64,000 bases of DNA from Wandonia haliotis (GCF_039523435.1 NZ_BAAAFH010000007.1:124001-188000), one strand, 5' to 3'. Shown: positions 44,540-53,510, counted from the first letter of the stretch. The notes: generated by a model not told the origin, from the sequence alone. Translations and numbers: made by a program.

Positions 44540-45250
44540 TTATTTAACAGTTTTAAAATAGTTTATGTAAATCCCCATTGTACGGTTCATCATCTCTTCT
44601 ACTCCTTTAGAAGTAATAGTACCACCTGTGATTCCATCTACTTTCTGAGGATTTGCTCCTGAACCATCCTTTACAACAACGATTGGTGTAAAGTTTAATG
44701 AGGCATCGGCAATTGTTTCATTCAACCAACGATCCGTAAAGAATTTCTGCTTGATTTCAGCTCCCAATCCCGGAGTTTCAGACTTGTGATCGTAGCTTAC
44801 ACCGTAGATAGTTCGCATATCATCTTTCAAGGCTACATATCCCCAGATGGGTCCCCAAAGACCTTTTCCTACAACCGGAATGATCAAAAGTTTCTCCCCT
44901 TCTTTCTCTGCGAAGTAAAGCGGGTACTTCTTCATCTCTTCCGTAAGTGTCTTATCTCTGTGTTGTTTTTTCACATCGACATCAAATGCTACTTCTCCAT
45001 CCAGTGCTTCTCCGTCCTTATTGATAACAAGACTGGAAGTAATGTATTTATCGTAAACATCATCTGCATTCTTTCGTGTACTTTCGACCTGAATAGCAGC
45101 AAGAATATCCATTTTCTTCTTAACCACGTTATTCATCGTCTGCTTTTCCTTCAACCCCATAGAGATCGAAGCCAGAATAGTTCCCACTACAGCTACAAGC
45201 GCAATGGTAAAACCAAAAATATATCCGTTACTTTCTTTATTCATTGCCAT
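44540..45250 (-). CDS. nqrC: Na+-translocating NADH:quinone reductase subunit C
   Basis: 236 residues: one N-terminal membrane helix and a periplasmic FMN-binding domain. The flavinylation motif reads DGITGGTITSKG, where the Thr of TGGT is the covalent FMN site; most relatives have S/T-G-A-T, and the Gly variant should still fit. ApbE, which attaches the FMN, is not in this window. A second ATG two codons in is equally plausible as the start. Confidence 0.96.
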   Translation of the reverse strand: MAMNKESNGYIFGFTIALVAVVGTILASISMGLKEKQTMNNVVKKKMDILAAIQVESTRKNADDVYDKYITSSLVINKDGEALDGEVAFDVDVKKQHRDKTLTEEMKKYPLYFAEKEGEKLLIIPVVGKGLWGPIWGYVALKDDMRTIYGVSYDHKSETPGLGAEIKQKFFTDRWLNETIADASLNFTPIVVVKDGSGANPQKVDGITGGTITSKGVEEMMNRTMGIYINYFKTVK

Positions 45251-45252
45251 GA

Positions 45253-46455
45253 CTATGCTGTTTTAAGACGTTTTAAACGACGGTTAATATTCACTTGCAC
45301 AACGTAGTGATCAATAAGAGGAGCCATAACGTTCATAAACAGAATCGCCAACATTACTCCTTCAGGATATGCCGGGTTCAATACACGAATCATTACTGCA
45401 AGCATACCTCCGAAAACTCCGTACCAGATTTTCCCTGTTGCTGTTTGAGCAGCTGTAACAGGATCTGTAGCCATGAAAATTGCTCCGAAAGCAAATCCAC
45501 CTACCAATAAATGCATATATGCAGGAATCTGCATGTACTCATTCCCTAATCCGGGACCAATCAGATTGAACAGGTATCCCATTCCTAAACCACCAAGAGC
45601 AAACGAAAGCATAACTCGTAAGCTTCCTACTCCTGTAGCGATCAAAATAACAGCACCTATTAAACAAGCAATCACAGATGTCTCACCGATAGATCCAGGG
45701 ATAATTCCGATAAAGGAATCCATAGCTGAGAATTTGTCCATCAAACCGGTGGCACCATCCACGGTGGGCGAGTCGGACACCAGCGATGCAGCATCTCCAA
45801 GGAAAGTCGCTCCTGAGAATCCGTCAGCTTCCTGACCACCCATCCATACTTTATCTCCTGACATAGACGTCGGGTAAGCAAAGAAAAGGAACGCACGGGC
45901 AGTCAATGCCACATTCAGAATATTCATTCCTGTTCCTCCAAATACTTCTTTCCCGATCACTACCGCAAAAATAGTTGCTACAGCTACCATCCATAGTGGA
46001 ACCTCCACCGGCATAACCAATGGAATAAGCATTCCTGACACAAGGAATCCTTCGTGAATCGGGTGACCTTTAATGGTACAGAATATAAACTCCACACCCA
46101 GTCCGACAGCGTAAGAAACTACTACCATCGGAAGTACTTTGATCAATCCGTACAGTAATTTTGCTCCGAAATCATTCAGATAGGGTAAATCCATATTACC
46201 GGATTCTGCCACCATGTGCCAGTGTCCTGTATTATACATTCCGAATAACAATGCAGGTACAAGGGCCATAACAACGATAAACATTGTTCGCTTCAAATCT
46301 ACTCCGTCACGAATATGCGCTCCACGTTTTGTGGTTGTAGCCGGAGTAAAAAGGAAAGTCGCAAGACCATCATACACGTAATGAAGCTTCTCTAGCTTTC
46401 CGCCTTTCGCGAAAATCGGCTCCATACTTTTAACTTTCTTTTCCAGAAATTTCAC
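45253..46455 (-). CDS. nqrB: Na+-translocating NADH:quinone reductase subunit B
   Basis: 400 residues, about ten membrane helices. GFSGATFLGDAA contains the S-G-A-T covalent FMN site; FIFCTIKGHPIHEGFLVSGM and MATDPVTAAQT are family signatures. This subunit holds riboflavin/FMN and contributes to the sodium path and quinone site. Only 2 nt separate it from nqrC. Confidence 0.97.
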   Translation of the reverse strand: MKFLEKKVKSMEPIFAKGGKLEKLHYVYDGLATFLFTPATTTKRGAHIRDGVDLKRTMFIVVMALVPALLFGMYNTGHWHMVAESGNMDLPYLNDFGAKLLYGLIKVLPMVVVSYAVGLGVEFIFCTIKGHPIHEGFLVSGMLIPLVMPVEVPLWMVAVATIFAVVIGKEVFGGTGMNILNVALTARAFLFFAYPTSMSGDKVWMGGQEADGFSGATFLGDAASLVSDSPTVDGATGLMDKFSAMDSFIGIIPGSIGETSVIACLIGAVILIATGVGSLRVMLSFALGGLGMGYLFNLIGPGLGNEYMQIPAYMHLLVGGFAFGAIFMATDPVTAAQTATGKIWYGVFGGMLAVMIRVLNPAYPEGVMLAILFMNVMAPLIDHYVVQVNINRRLKRLKTA

Positions 46456-46485
46456 TTTCTACGTCTTTTTAGTTCAACAATTATT

Positions 46486-47847
46486 TTAGAGACATTCTTT
46501 TTTGATCAGATCCAATCCTTTTCGAATCTCCTCCTGAATTTCAATTTTCGATGTACAAACATATTCGCACAACGCAAAGTCTTCAGGAGCCACTTCATAA
46601 ATACCCAGACTTTCCATCAGATCAATATCATTCGTCATAGACGCTTTGATCAACTGCATCGGGTAAATATCAAACGGGAATACTTTTTCCATTTCTCCTG
46701 TTACAACAAACCCTCTTTCCTCTCCATTTGTATTCGTATCCAAACGGAACTTCTTGTTCGGAGTAAGGAAAGTAGGGAAAAGACGAGAATTTGAAAACTT
46801 GTCAAATCCAAGCCCCAGCCATCCTTTTGTCAGGAAGAATTTCATTTCATTTCCTTCAGGAATAACTGTTATCTGATTATCATAGAAACCAATGAATCCA
46901 TCCTGTCCTATGTTTTCACCTGTAAGTACATTACCGGAAATAATTCGGTTCTCACCGTCATTCAATCCGCCGTCCACGATACTTTTTACAGTAGCACCGC
47001 TTATCACACGGTAATATTTGGGAGTTTTCACTTCTGAACCGGTCAAAGCAACCAGTTTAGTAAGATCAAACTTACCTTCGGCAAAATAACGTCCGATGAT
47101 CATCACATCCTGTGGATTGATCACCCAAACAAATTCGTTTTTGTTGATCGGGTCAACATGGTGTATTTGTGTCCCTACATTTCCTACAGGGTGCTTACCA
47201 ACAAATTTATCCTGCACAACGCCTTTAGCACCTGTAAACGCCTCGTCATGACGTGTACTTCCATTCATTCCCAAATGAACTTTTCCTTTTGTCAGTTTGG
47301 AAATAACATCAAGCCCTTTTTGGAAGTACTCCGACTGACCATGCAGTACAAAGTCATAATCCGGGGCAAGTGGTGCCGAATCGAAAGCGGATATAAAGAT
47401 CGCTTTCGGATCGTTATCCGGGTTAGCTACAATGTCCAGAGGACGCTGTTTAATCATCGGCCACAATCCTGAGCTCAGAATCACGCTTTTCACTTCTTCG
47501 GAAGACATAGAAGCGGGGTCCATTGAACGTCCCTCTTCGTATTGCATTTCCGAATCAGCTTTGATTCTTACTTCCAGAATTCTTCGTTTTTCACCACGAA
47601 CCACTTCAGTAACCTCACCACTAACCGGAGAAGCATACTTAATCTGCTCGTTGTACTTATCGAAGAAAATCACTGTACCGGCCTTTACCTTTTCACCGGG
47701 TTTAACAACCATCTTTGGAGTCATACCGTGAAAATCGGATGGTTTCACAGCATAGAAATCAGAAATTGGCGCATTAGCTGTCACCTTCTCAGCCTCGCCT
47801 ACTAATCTGATATCCAAACCTTTCTTTAGTCTAATAGTCTTGGACAT
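46486..47847 (-). CDS. nqrA: Na+-translocating NADH:quinone reductase subunit A
   Basis: 453 residues, soluble subunit of the Nqr complex, starting MSKTIRLKKGLDIRLVGEA. First gene of the operon. The complex oxidises NADH, reduces quinone and exports Na+, giving this organism a sodium motive force. Confidence 0.96.
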   Translation of the reverse strand: MSKTIRLKKGLDIRLVGEAEKVTANAPISDFYAVKPSDFHGMTPKMVVKPGEKVKAGTVIFFDKYNEQIKYASPVSGEVTEVVRGEKRRILEVRIKADSEMQYEEGRSMDPASMSSEEVKSVILSSGLWPMIKQRPLDIVANPDNDPKAIFISAFDSAPLAPDYDFVLHGQSEYFQKGLDVISKLTKGKVHLGMNGSTRHDEAFTGAKGVVQDKFVGKHPVGNVGTQIHHVDPINKNEFVWVINPQDVMIIGRYFAEGKFDLTKLVALTGSEVKTPKYYRVISGATVKSIVDGGLNDGENRIISGNVLTGENIGQDGFIGFYDNQITVIPEGNEMKFFLTKGWLGLGFDKFSNSRLFPTFLTPNKKFRLDTNTNGEERGFVVTGEMEKVFPFDIYPMQLIKASMTNDIDLMESLGIYEVAPEDFALCEYVCTSKIEIQEEIRKGLDLIKKECL

Positions 47848-47874
47848 GCGAATTACCTATTAAAATTCGAAAGG

Positions 47875-47882
47875 CAAATTTA
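47875..47882 (-). promoter_or_regulatory. -7 box of the nqr operon
   Basis: TAAATTTG on the minus strand, an exact consensus match 27 nt before the nqrA ATG. There is no GTGAC-type repeat at the activator position here. Confidence 0.55.
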
Positions 47883-47936
47883 TAAAATTGTTTCGTTTAG
47901 GGCTCGGATTATGTGACTTAGAGTACATCAAATATT

Positions 47937-47957
47937 AATTTAGAATAATTCTAAATT
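47937..47957. promoter_or_regulatory. Fur-family-like palindrome
   Basis: A perfect 10-1-10 inverted repeat. Its core TTAGAATAATTCTAA (47940-47954) has the 7-1-7 layout of Fur/PerR boxes and differs from the PerR-type TTATAATnATTATAA by one symmetric change. It lies between two divergent genes, about 70 nt from the nqr -7 box. Confidence 0.45.
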
Positions 47958-48202
47958 ATATGCTTTCATTTTCAGTTCGGCACGTCCTGTAAAAAAACAA
48001 AATAACCTTCGATACATTCCCTTATTTGTACGATAAATCCCATCTCTTCTTTCTATTTAGAACACAGCGTTTTTCACGAACATCTATCCGGTTTGTCTAC
48101 TGCTTTTCCCCAACCTGTTTTGATCTTTTTTTTGTTAACAGGCAAACTAAGTATGAAGTTTTAACGTTATATTAGTTGCACCACCATCTATAAAGCGAAA
48201 AA

Positions 48203-48595
48203 ATGAAATTACATACAGCCATTACAGAAGGAGTCAAGATAAGTGTTCAGCCGCAGTTCCGTCCTGACTTCTCAAAAGTAAACGAATCCGTATACTATTT
48301 TCATTACCGGATTTCTATCGAAAACAGGAATAATTTCCCGGTTAAGCTTCTGAAGCGATGCTGGCATATTTATGATTCTCTTAATCCTTTCCGGATTGTA
48401 GAAGGCGACGGAGTGATCGGGAATCAACCTGAATTACAACCTGGAGAAGTTTACCATTATACTTCGGGATGTGATCTGAATTCCGAAATGGGATATATGG
48501 AAGGGTATTATACGTTTGAAAATATGCTTACCAAAGAAACATTTAAAGTGAATGTACCGCAGTTTCACCTTGTTTTTCCCGGCAAGTATAATTAG
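48203..48595 (+). CDS. apaG: ApaG domain protein
   Basis: 130 residues, the full-length ApaG (DUF525) fold: ISVQPQFRPD, then YFHYRISIENRNNFPVKLLKRCWHI, then VIGNQPELQPGEVYHYTSGC and GYMEGYYTFEN. It is a small fibronectin-III-like protein, linked in enterobacteria to diadenosine polyphosphate and cobalt/magnesium phenotypes; its biochemical role is unsettled. Converges with the TPR membrane protein gene (2-nt gap). Confidence 0.93.
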   Translation: MKLHTAITEGVKISVQPQFRPDFSKVNESVYYFHYRISIENRNNFPVKLLKRCWHIYDSLNPFRIVEGDGVIGNQPELQPGEVYHYTSGCDLNSEMGYMEGYYTFENMLTKETFKVNVPQFHLVFPGKYN

Positions 48596-48597
48596 TC

Positions 48598-50526
48598 CTA
48601 TTCTTCTCCTTTCAAGAAAAACAAAACGTTTTTCTCAAGTACAGAAGCAGACAAAAGATCTTTTGCACTGTTGTTTATCATCTCGTGTGAGAAATCTTTC
48701 AGTTGTAGTACTCCCTGTTCCAGTTTTTGAACGATTTCTCCGTTTCTTTCCCAGGTTTCTCTATCTGTAATGAGATAATCTCCTTCTACACTATCTTCCC
48801 TTGAAATAACCCGACCCTTTTTACAAAAAACAACACCGGAACTCATCTCAACCTTCTTCTCCTCTGTGTTATAAAAAAACCAGGCTACTCCGCATCTATC
48901 AATAAGCGATTGCTCCATCAATACCTCATCTATATTATCAGGATCTGCAAGTCGTAAACTGTTTTTTTGCAGGAACCGAAGAAAAAGCAACGAAGTCAAT
49001 TCATCCTGTTCTCCCATCCAACAAAACACCCGATCCGGGCTAATACGAAGCTGCCTTGTAATCGCCAGTCTTTCATCCCCTAATGCATAGAGTCGGGTAT
49101 CTGAGAACCGTTCAACCGGATCATTTGCGAATAATAAATCATATTTTCTGGCTGCCTCTTTTTTGATTCCGGCAAGAGATTCTTCAAATGTCTTTGTCAG
49201 CTGCTCCTGCCTGTTCATCAGTATCTGTTTATTTCTCTCTGCGGATTTCTTTTCATTGATCAACCGAACGAGTAAAACAATGATAATAATTGTTAAAGCC
49301 GCAATCGAAAACAGAATCAACCATTTGTTGCGTACTTCTGCACTGAAATACCGTTCTTCGCTTTTCTGGGAATGCCTGAGGAAAGCTTTATCTTTTTTGT
49401 TTTCCGACATCATCCGGTCGAACTCCAGCGCAGCGATATCTTCTTGTGTGGCTGATAAAAATTGTTGTTCCTTTAAGTCAACATATTCTTCATAATAATC
49501 TAATGCCTTATCAAATCCCTTCCGCTGTTTTTCCACTTCGGTAAGAGCCATTAAAGCATCTGCCTTAGAACTGTACGAGTCTGCCTCAACACCAACATCA
49601 TATGATTTATGGTAATACACTGAAGCACTGTCTAACATTCCCTGAAAAAAGAACCAGTCTCCCAGGTTATAATAGCTTTCGGCTATATGAAGAAGATTTC
49701 CTATTTCAAGACGACTCTTGAGGGCTTTCTGAAAATAGGCTTTGGACAACTCTTCTTTCTCCTGAAAAAAATAACTGATGGCTAAATTGTTGTAACTATG
49801 GGCTACATTTCGTTTATCTCCATTCGTCATAGAAATAACCAGCGCCTCATTAAAGTAATAATCTGCTAACTCAAAATCCCCTATTCCCTGGTAGTATCCT
49901 CCTAACACGTTATAGGCGTTCGCCAGTTCAGTGGTACGATCCAACTCCCGAACTTCTTTGATGTAATCCAGAATCAATGCTTCTCCTTTCAGTGTATCTT
50001 TGATCTGAATATAACTTCTTCCCAGATTCAATTTTGCAAGATTCGACATCCAGATGTCCTCCAGCTCACTCCCCTCATTCATTGATTTAAGGTACCAACT
50101 GATCGCCTCGCGCACTTCTCCTCTCCGAAAATGAACATTACCAATACCGTTATACGCATCTACCAGATCTTTCTGTGACTCATGTTTTTCGTAGTATTTC
50201 CGGGCACGGTGCAGATTTTCCAACGCCAATTTATGATTTCCTCTTTCGCTATGATAGTCGGCAATGTAAAAATAGGCTATCATTTCGGCAGGTTCGTCTC
50301 CTTCTTTCACAGCCCGTTCCAGCAACTCTTTACTTAACAGAAATAATCGCTCTGGTTCATTTTTCGCATAATGTGCCAACAGTTTTTCATACGCTTCCAC
50401 GTTGATGAGATCCTTACGTTCAATCTCAGCGTATAAACTATCCTTATTGATTCTCGGCTGTCCCAGGACAGGTAAAACACTAAAGAAAAGAATCAGTTGA
50501 AAAATAAAGATTCTAGTTGAGTACAT
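48598..50526 (-). CDS. TPR membrane protein with a degenerate phosphatase-like C-terminus
   Basis: 642 residues from the ATG at 50524-50526; the TTG-started extension to 50547 covers the -7 box. Signal peptide ending VLGQ, about seven TPRs (residues 35-370, GIGNVHFRRGEVREAISWYL is typical), one membrane helix (WLILFSIAALTIIIIVLLVRL), then a cytoplasmic coiled coil and a roughly 150-residue end. The end shows the outline of a SpoIIE/PP2C domain (ALGDERLAITRQL, then GVAWFFYNTEEKKVEMSSG, then GDYLITDRE, then LEKNVLFFLK), but the metal-binding aspartates are not evident. That reading is inference; it may be a pseudo-phosphatase signalling protein. Confidence 0.7.
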   Translation of the reverse strand: MYSTRIFIFQLILFFSVLPVLGQPRINKDSLYAEIERKDLINVEAYEKLLAHYAKNEPERLFLLSKELLERAVKEGDEPAEMIAYFYIADYHSERGNHKLALENLHRARKYYEKHESQKDLVDAYNGIGNVHFRRGEVREAISWYLKSMNEGSELEDIWMSNLAKLNLGRSYIQIKDTLKGEALILDYIKEVRELDRTTELANAYNVLGGYYQGIGDFELADYYFNEALVISMTNGDKRNVAHSYNNLAISYFFQEKEELSKAYFQKALKSRLEIGNLLHIAESYYNLGDWFFFQGMLDSASVYYHKSYDVGVEADSYSSKADALMALTEVEKQRKGFDKALDYYEEYVDLKEQQFLSATQEDIAALEFDRMMSENKKDKAFLRHSQKSEERYFSAEVRNKWLILFSIAALTIIIIVLLVRLINEKKSAERNKQILMNRQEQLTKTFEESLAGIKKEAARKYDLLFANDPVERFSDTRLYALGDERLAITRQLRISPDRVFCWMGEQDELTSLLFLRFLQKNSLRLADPDNIDEVLMEQSLIDRCGVAWFFYNTEEKKVEMSSGVVFCKKGRVISREDSVEGDYLITDRETWERNGEIVQKLEQGVLQLKDFSHEMINNSAKDLLSASVLEKNVLFFLKGEE

Positions 50527-50544
50527 GCAGTTACTTCGTTTCTT

Positions 50545-50552
50545 CAAACGTA
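50545..50552 (-). promoter_or_regulatory. -7 box of the TPR membrane protein gene
   Basis: TACGTTTG on the minus strand, exact consensus, 18 nt before the ATG. It decides the start codon. Confidence 0.45.
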
Positions 50553-50640
50553 CGATTTTTTTTCAAAACAGGTATTTGTGCTTTTCAGATTCCTCCCCCT
50601 CACCTTTCTCTTCCTGTTCTGCAACTGCGGGGAGTATTCT

Positions 50641-50684
50641 GTGACAAAAGTAACTTGTTTATTCAATGATTACGCTTATTTTTG
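50641..50684 (+). promoter_or_regulatory. activator-type promoter of the P5C dehydrogenase gene
   Basis: GTGACAAAAGTAAC (50641-50654) is identical, base for base, to the site before the CstB-like operon. A perfect -7 box TATTTTTG (50677-50684) ends 36.5 nt from its centre. The ATG follows 15 nt later. Confidence 0.65.
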
Positions 50685-50699
50685 TGAAAAAACAGAATT

Positions 50700-52328
50700 A
50701 TGGCAAACGGAATATTTAATGTACCTGTCGCGAAAAACGAGCCGGTTAAGTCCTATGCTCCGGGAAGTCCGGAAAGAGAAGAATTACTGGCCGTTTATAA
50801 CGAGATGTACAACCAGGAACCTATTCACGTTCCTATGTATATTGGTGGAGAAGAGATCAGTACAGATAATAAGAAGAAACTAAGTCCTCCTCATGAACAT
50901 GCTAAAGTATTGGGGCACGCCAGTATTGGTGACGCTTCTCACGTTGAAATGGCTATTGATGCTGCAATGAAAGCCAGAGAAGCATGGGCTAATCTGCCAT
51001 GGGAAGAACGTGCTGCTATTTTCCTGAAAGCTGCAGATCTTCTGGCAGGACCTTTCCGTGCAAAGATGAATGCTGCAACCATGCTTGCTCAGTCAAAAAA
51101 TGTTTTCCAGACTGAAATTGATGCGGTCTGTGAGTTGGTTGACTTTTTCCGATTCAACGTACAGTATATGACGCAAATATACCGTGAGCAACCGGAATCA
51201 TTACCCGGAACATGGAACCGTCTTGAGTATCGTCCATTGGAAGGTTTTGTTTTCGCAATTACTCCTTTTAACTTTACTTCTATAGCCGCTAACCTTTCTG
51301 CAGCTCCGGCTATGATGGGGAATGTTGTGGTATGGAAACCTGCCGAATCACAAATTTATTCGGCAAAAGTAATCATGGATATCTTCAAGGCTGCCGGTCT
51401 TCCTGATGGTGTGATCAATATGGTAACCACCAGAGGTAGTGTTGCGGGAGAGGTTGTTTTCAACCACCGTGACTTCGGAGGTCTTCACTTTACGGGATCT
51501 ACTTCTGTCTTCCAAAGTCTATGGAAAACCATTGGATCAAATGTTCATAAATACCGTTCGTATCCACGAATCGTTGGAGAAACGGGTGGAAAAGACTTTG
51601 TTGTTGCCCACAAATCATCGAATGCAAAAGAGGTTGCTACAGCCCTTTCAAGAGGAGCGTTTGAGTTCCAGGGACAAAAATGTTCTGCTGCTTCACGGGC
51701 ATACATTCCGAACAACATTTGGGGAGATGTGAAAGAATACTTGCTTGCTGACCTGAAATCATTCAAAATGGGAGCTCCGTCAGATACTTCCAACTTTATC
51801 AACGCAGTTATTGACGAGAAAGCTTTTGACAGTATTTCGTCTTACATTGATTACGTTAAAGACCAGCCGGATGCCGAAATTATTGCAGGAGGGAACTACG
51901 ATAAATCAAAAGGGTACTTTATTGAACCTACTGTAATTCTGACAAGCAATCCGAAATTCAGAACCATGTGCGAAGAAATCTTTGGTCCTGTATTGACGAT
52001 TTATGTATACGAAGCGGATCAATTTGAAGAAACACTTCGTCTGGTAGACGGAACTTCTGATTACGCACTTACGGGAGCTATTTTCTCGAATGATCGTTAT
52101 GCCACAAATCTGGCTGTGAAGTTACTTGAAAACTCAGCAGGAAACTTCTACATTAATGATAAGCCAACAGGTGCAGTTGTAGGACAACAACCATTTGGTG
52201 GTGCCCGCGGTTCGGGAACGAACGATAAAGCCGGTGCCTCACTGAATCTGTTACGTTGGGTTTCTGCCCGAACAATTAAGGAAACTTTTGTTCCACCAAC
52301 AGACTATCGCTATCCTTTCTTAGGATAA
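50700..52328 (+). CDS. pruA: L-glutamate gamma-semialdehyde (1-pyrroline-5-carboxylate) dehydrogenase
   Basis: 542 residues, the length of single-domain P5C dehydrogenases. Aldehyde dehydrogenase motifs: FAITPFNFTSIAANL, VGETGGKDFVV with the general base Glu, and FQGQKCSAASR with the catalytic Cys. The C-terminal ends match the P5CDH family. It oxidises glutamate semialdehyde, from proline or ornithine breakdown, to glutamate with NAD+. No proline dehydrogenase gene is nearby. The promoter type suggests control together with the sulfur genes. Confidence 0.95.
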   Translation: MANGIFNVPVAKNEPVKSYAPGSPEREELLAVYNEMYNQEPIHVPMYIGGEEISTDNKKKLSPPHEHAKVLGHASIGDASHVEMAIDAAMKAREAWANLPWEERAAIFLKAADLLAGPFRAKMNAATMLAQSKNVFQTEIDAVCELVDFFRFNVQYMTQIYREQPESLPGTWNRLEYRPLEGFVFAITPFNFTSIAANLSAAPAMMGNVVVWKPAESQIYSAKVIMDIFKAAGLPDGVINMVTTRGSVAGEVVFNHRDFGGLHFTGSTSVFQSLWKTIGSNVHKYRSYPRIVGETGGKDFVVAHKSSNAKEVATALSRGAFEFQGQKCSAASRAYIPNNIWGDVKEYLLADLKSFKMGAPSDTSNFINAVIDEKAFDSISSYIDYVKDQPDAEIIAGGNYDKSKGYFIEPTVILTSNPKFRTMCEEIFGPVLTIYVYEADQFEETLRLVDGTSDYALTGAIFSNDRYATNLAVKLLENSAGNFYINDKPTGAVVGQQPFGGARGSGTNDKAGASLNLLRWVSARTIKETFVPPTDYRYPFLG

Positions 52329-52348
52329 TTGCAGATATAATATACAGG

Positions 52349-52379
52349 AAAGCGGATATGGAAACATGTCCGCTTTTTC
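52349..52379 (+). terminator. intrinsic terminator of pruA
   Basis: A 12-bp stem (52349-52360 with 52365-52376, one wobble pair) closed by a GAAA tetraloop and followed by a U run. Textbook form. Confidence 0.85.
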
Positions 52380-52444
52380 TGTCTTCACACTTTTCTGTGA
52401 ATAACATCTGATTCCCTGCCGTATCGAACACAATCTATTTTACT

Positions 52445-52452
52445 TACTTTTG
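52445..52452 (+). promoter_or_regulatory. -7 box of the FtsB-like gene
   Basis: TACTTTTG, exact match, only 4 nt before the ATG, so the mRNA would be leaderless or nearly so if this box is used. Confidence 0.35.
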
Positions 52453-52456
52453 GTGT

Positions 52457-52747
52457 ATGCAGATCAAGAAATACATACGTCCGTTTCGCAACAAATACCT
52501 TTTGGTAGGTACTTTATTTGTTGTTTACGTTGTTTTTCTGGATGATGTCGATGTGTTTATGCTCTATTCCAAACATAGGAAATTGCAACAACTGGAAGCA
52601 GAAAAAGAAGAAATGCAGTCCAAACTGGAAGAAGTTGCTGATATGCAATCTATTCTTAATGACCACGACGCATTGGAACGCTTTGCCCGTGAAGAACGGT
52701 TATTCCGCAAACCCAATGAAGATATTTACGTAATTTCGGAAGAGTAG
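52457..52747 (+). CDS. FtsB/DivIC-like septum formation initiator
   Basis: 96 residues: short basic N-terminus, one membrane helix (YLLVGTLFVVYVVFLDDV), then a coiled coil (residues 38-65) and the conserved end ALERFAREERLFRKPNEDIYVI. This layout is that of FtsB/DivIC, which bridges FtsL and FtsQ in the divisome. Convergent with the lipoprotein gene at 52761. Confidence 0.88.
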   Translation: MQIKKYIRPFRNKYLLVGTLFVVYVVFLDDVDVFMLYSKHRKLQQLEAEKEEMQSKLEEVADMQSILNDHDALERFAREERLFRKPNEDIYVISEE

Positions 52748-52760
52748 ACATTCCTCTATT

Positions 52761-53468
52761 CTACAACGAATAAGGATCCATCAGGTTTCCCCCTCCTCTA
52801 TTTCCCTCCTTTCGTTCAGGGTTCATTTGCCCCGGATTAATCTGTGTTGCAATTTCATTTGATATAATAATTTGTCCGTCTTCTTGTCCGTCTAAGCGGT
52901 AACGCAATTTTGTTTCGAACTCCCCAGTATATACGGGTTGTACAAACTCCCAATATTCATTTTTATCCAACGTGATTGTATGATAACTATTTCCACAAAA
53001 ACTGGAAGGAAGATACGTAATCGGTTTCCAATTACCGTATTCATCCACCACCTCTGTTATAATAGATAACCGGCTATCCTGCACCCAAAAAACGGCTTTC
53101 TTGTTCGTTGTATTTACAAGGTATAACTTATATCCTACTAGATCCGTATCTCCGTATTTAACAGGTTGTTCTTCTGCAACTAAATATAATTTACCCTTTG
53201 TGAATCTACCATTTGTCTTCAATGGTCTGTTCGGTGAATGCCATTCTCCGTTTGATGGTTGTTCATTTTTCTCACTACTAAAAGCGTAACACTCTCCTTG
53301 TAATTGATAATCAATGTCGAGACTATCAAAATCTGAAACATCGATAGCTTCTCCCGGAGAGACGATACCCTCTCCAGTAGTCGACGACCCTGTCGAATCC
53401 TTACATGCTACCAATGTAAAAAGGGAAAGAAACAATATTCCCGTCACGATCTTACTTTTCTTTTTCAT
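52761..53468 (-). CDS. lipoprotein of unknown function
   Basis: 235 residues. Lipobox LVAC (Cys22), then a Ser/Thr/Gly linker. The body (LYLVAEEQPVKYGDTDLVGYKLYLVN, then SRLSIITEVVDEYGNWKPI) looks like a beta-sandwich; no family recognised. The C-terminus is Gly/Pro/Asn-rich. Unusually for this window it has a strong Shine-Dalgarno, AGGAGGT, at 53475-53481, spaced 6 nt from the ATG. Confidence 0.7.
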   Translation of the reverse strand: MKKKSKIVTGILFLSLFTLVACKDSTGSSTTGEGIVSPGEAIDVSDFDSLDIDYQLQGECYAFSSEKNEQPSNGEWHSPNRPLKTNGRFTKGKLYLVAEEQPVKYGDTDLVGYKLYLVNTTNKKAVFWVQDSRLSIITEVVDEYGNWKPITYLPSSFCGNSYHTITLDKNEYWEFVQPVYTGEFETKLRYRLDGQEDGQIIISNEIATQINPGQMNPERKEGNRGGGNLMDPYSL

Positions 53469-53474
53469 TGTATT

Positions 53475-53481
53475 ACCTCCT
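53475..53481 (-). promoter_or_regulatory. strong Shine-Dalgarno sequence
   Basis: AGGAGGT on the minus strand, 6 nt before the lipoprotein ATG. Most other starts in the window lack such a site. Confidence 0.6.
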
Positions 53482-53510
53482 AATTTATCACAACAGCTCC
53501 CATACTGTTG

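Larger units (their letters stand above)
47848..48202. other. divergent intergenic region between nqrA and apaG
   Basis: 355 bp without a gene. It holds the nqr -7 box (47875-47882), a long AT-rich palindrome (47937-47957) and a 6-bp CCTGTT/AACAGG inverted repeat near 48112-48152. No ORF or RNA gene seen. Confidence 0.6.

Noticed and set aside
44540..45250. Reading NqrC as non-functional because its flavin site is TGGT rather than S/T-G-A-T
   Set aside because: The Thr acceptor is present and a Gly at the variable position is tolerated in the family; all other features are normal.
44786..45307. 173-codon plus-strand frame over nqrC/nqrB
   Set aside because: Antisense to two well-conserved Nqr subunits; Cys/His/Phe-rich and without any recognisable motif.
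50578..50883. 101-codon plus-strand frame beginning with a hydrophobic, lipoprotein-like leader
   Set aside because: It runs through the pruA promoter and into the pruA coding region in another frame; the leader-like stretch is chance.
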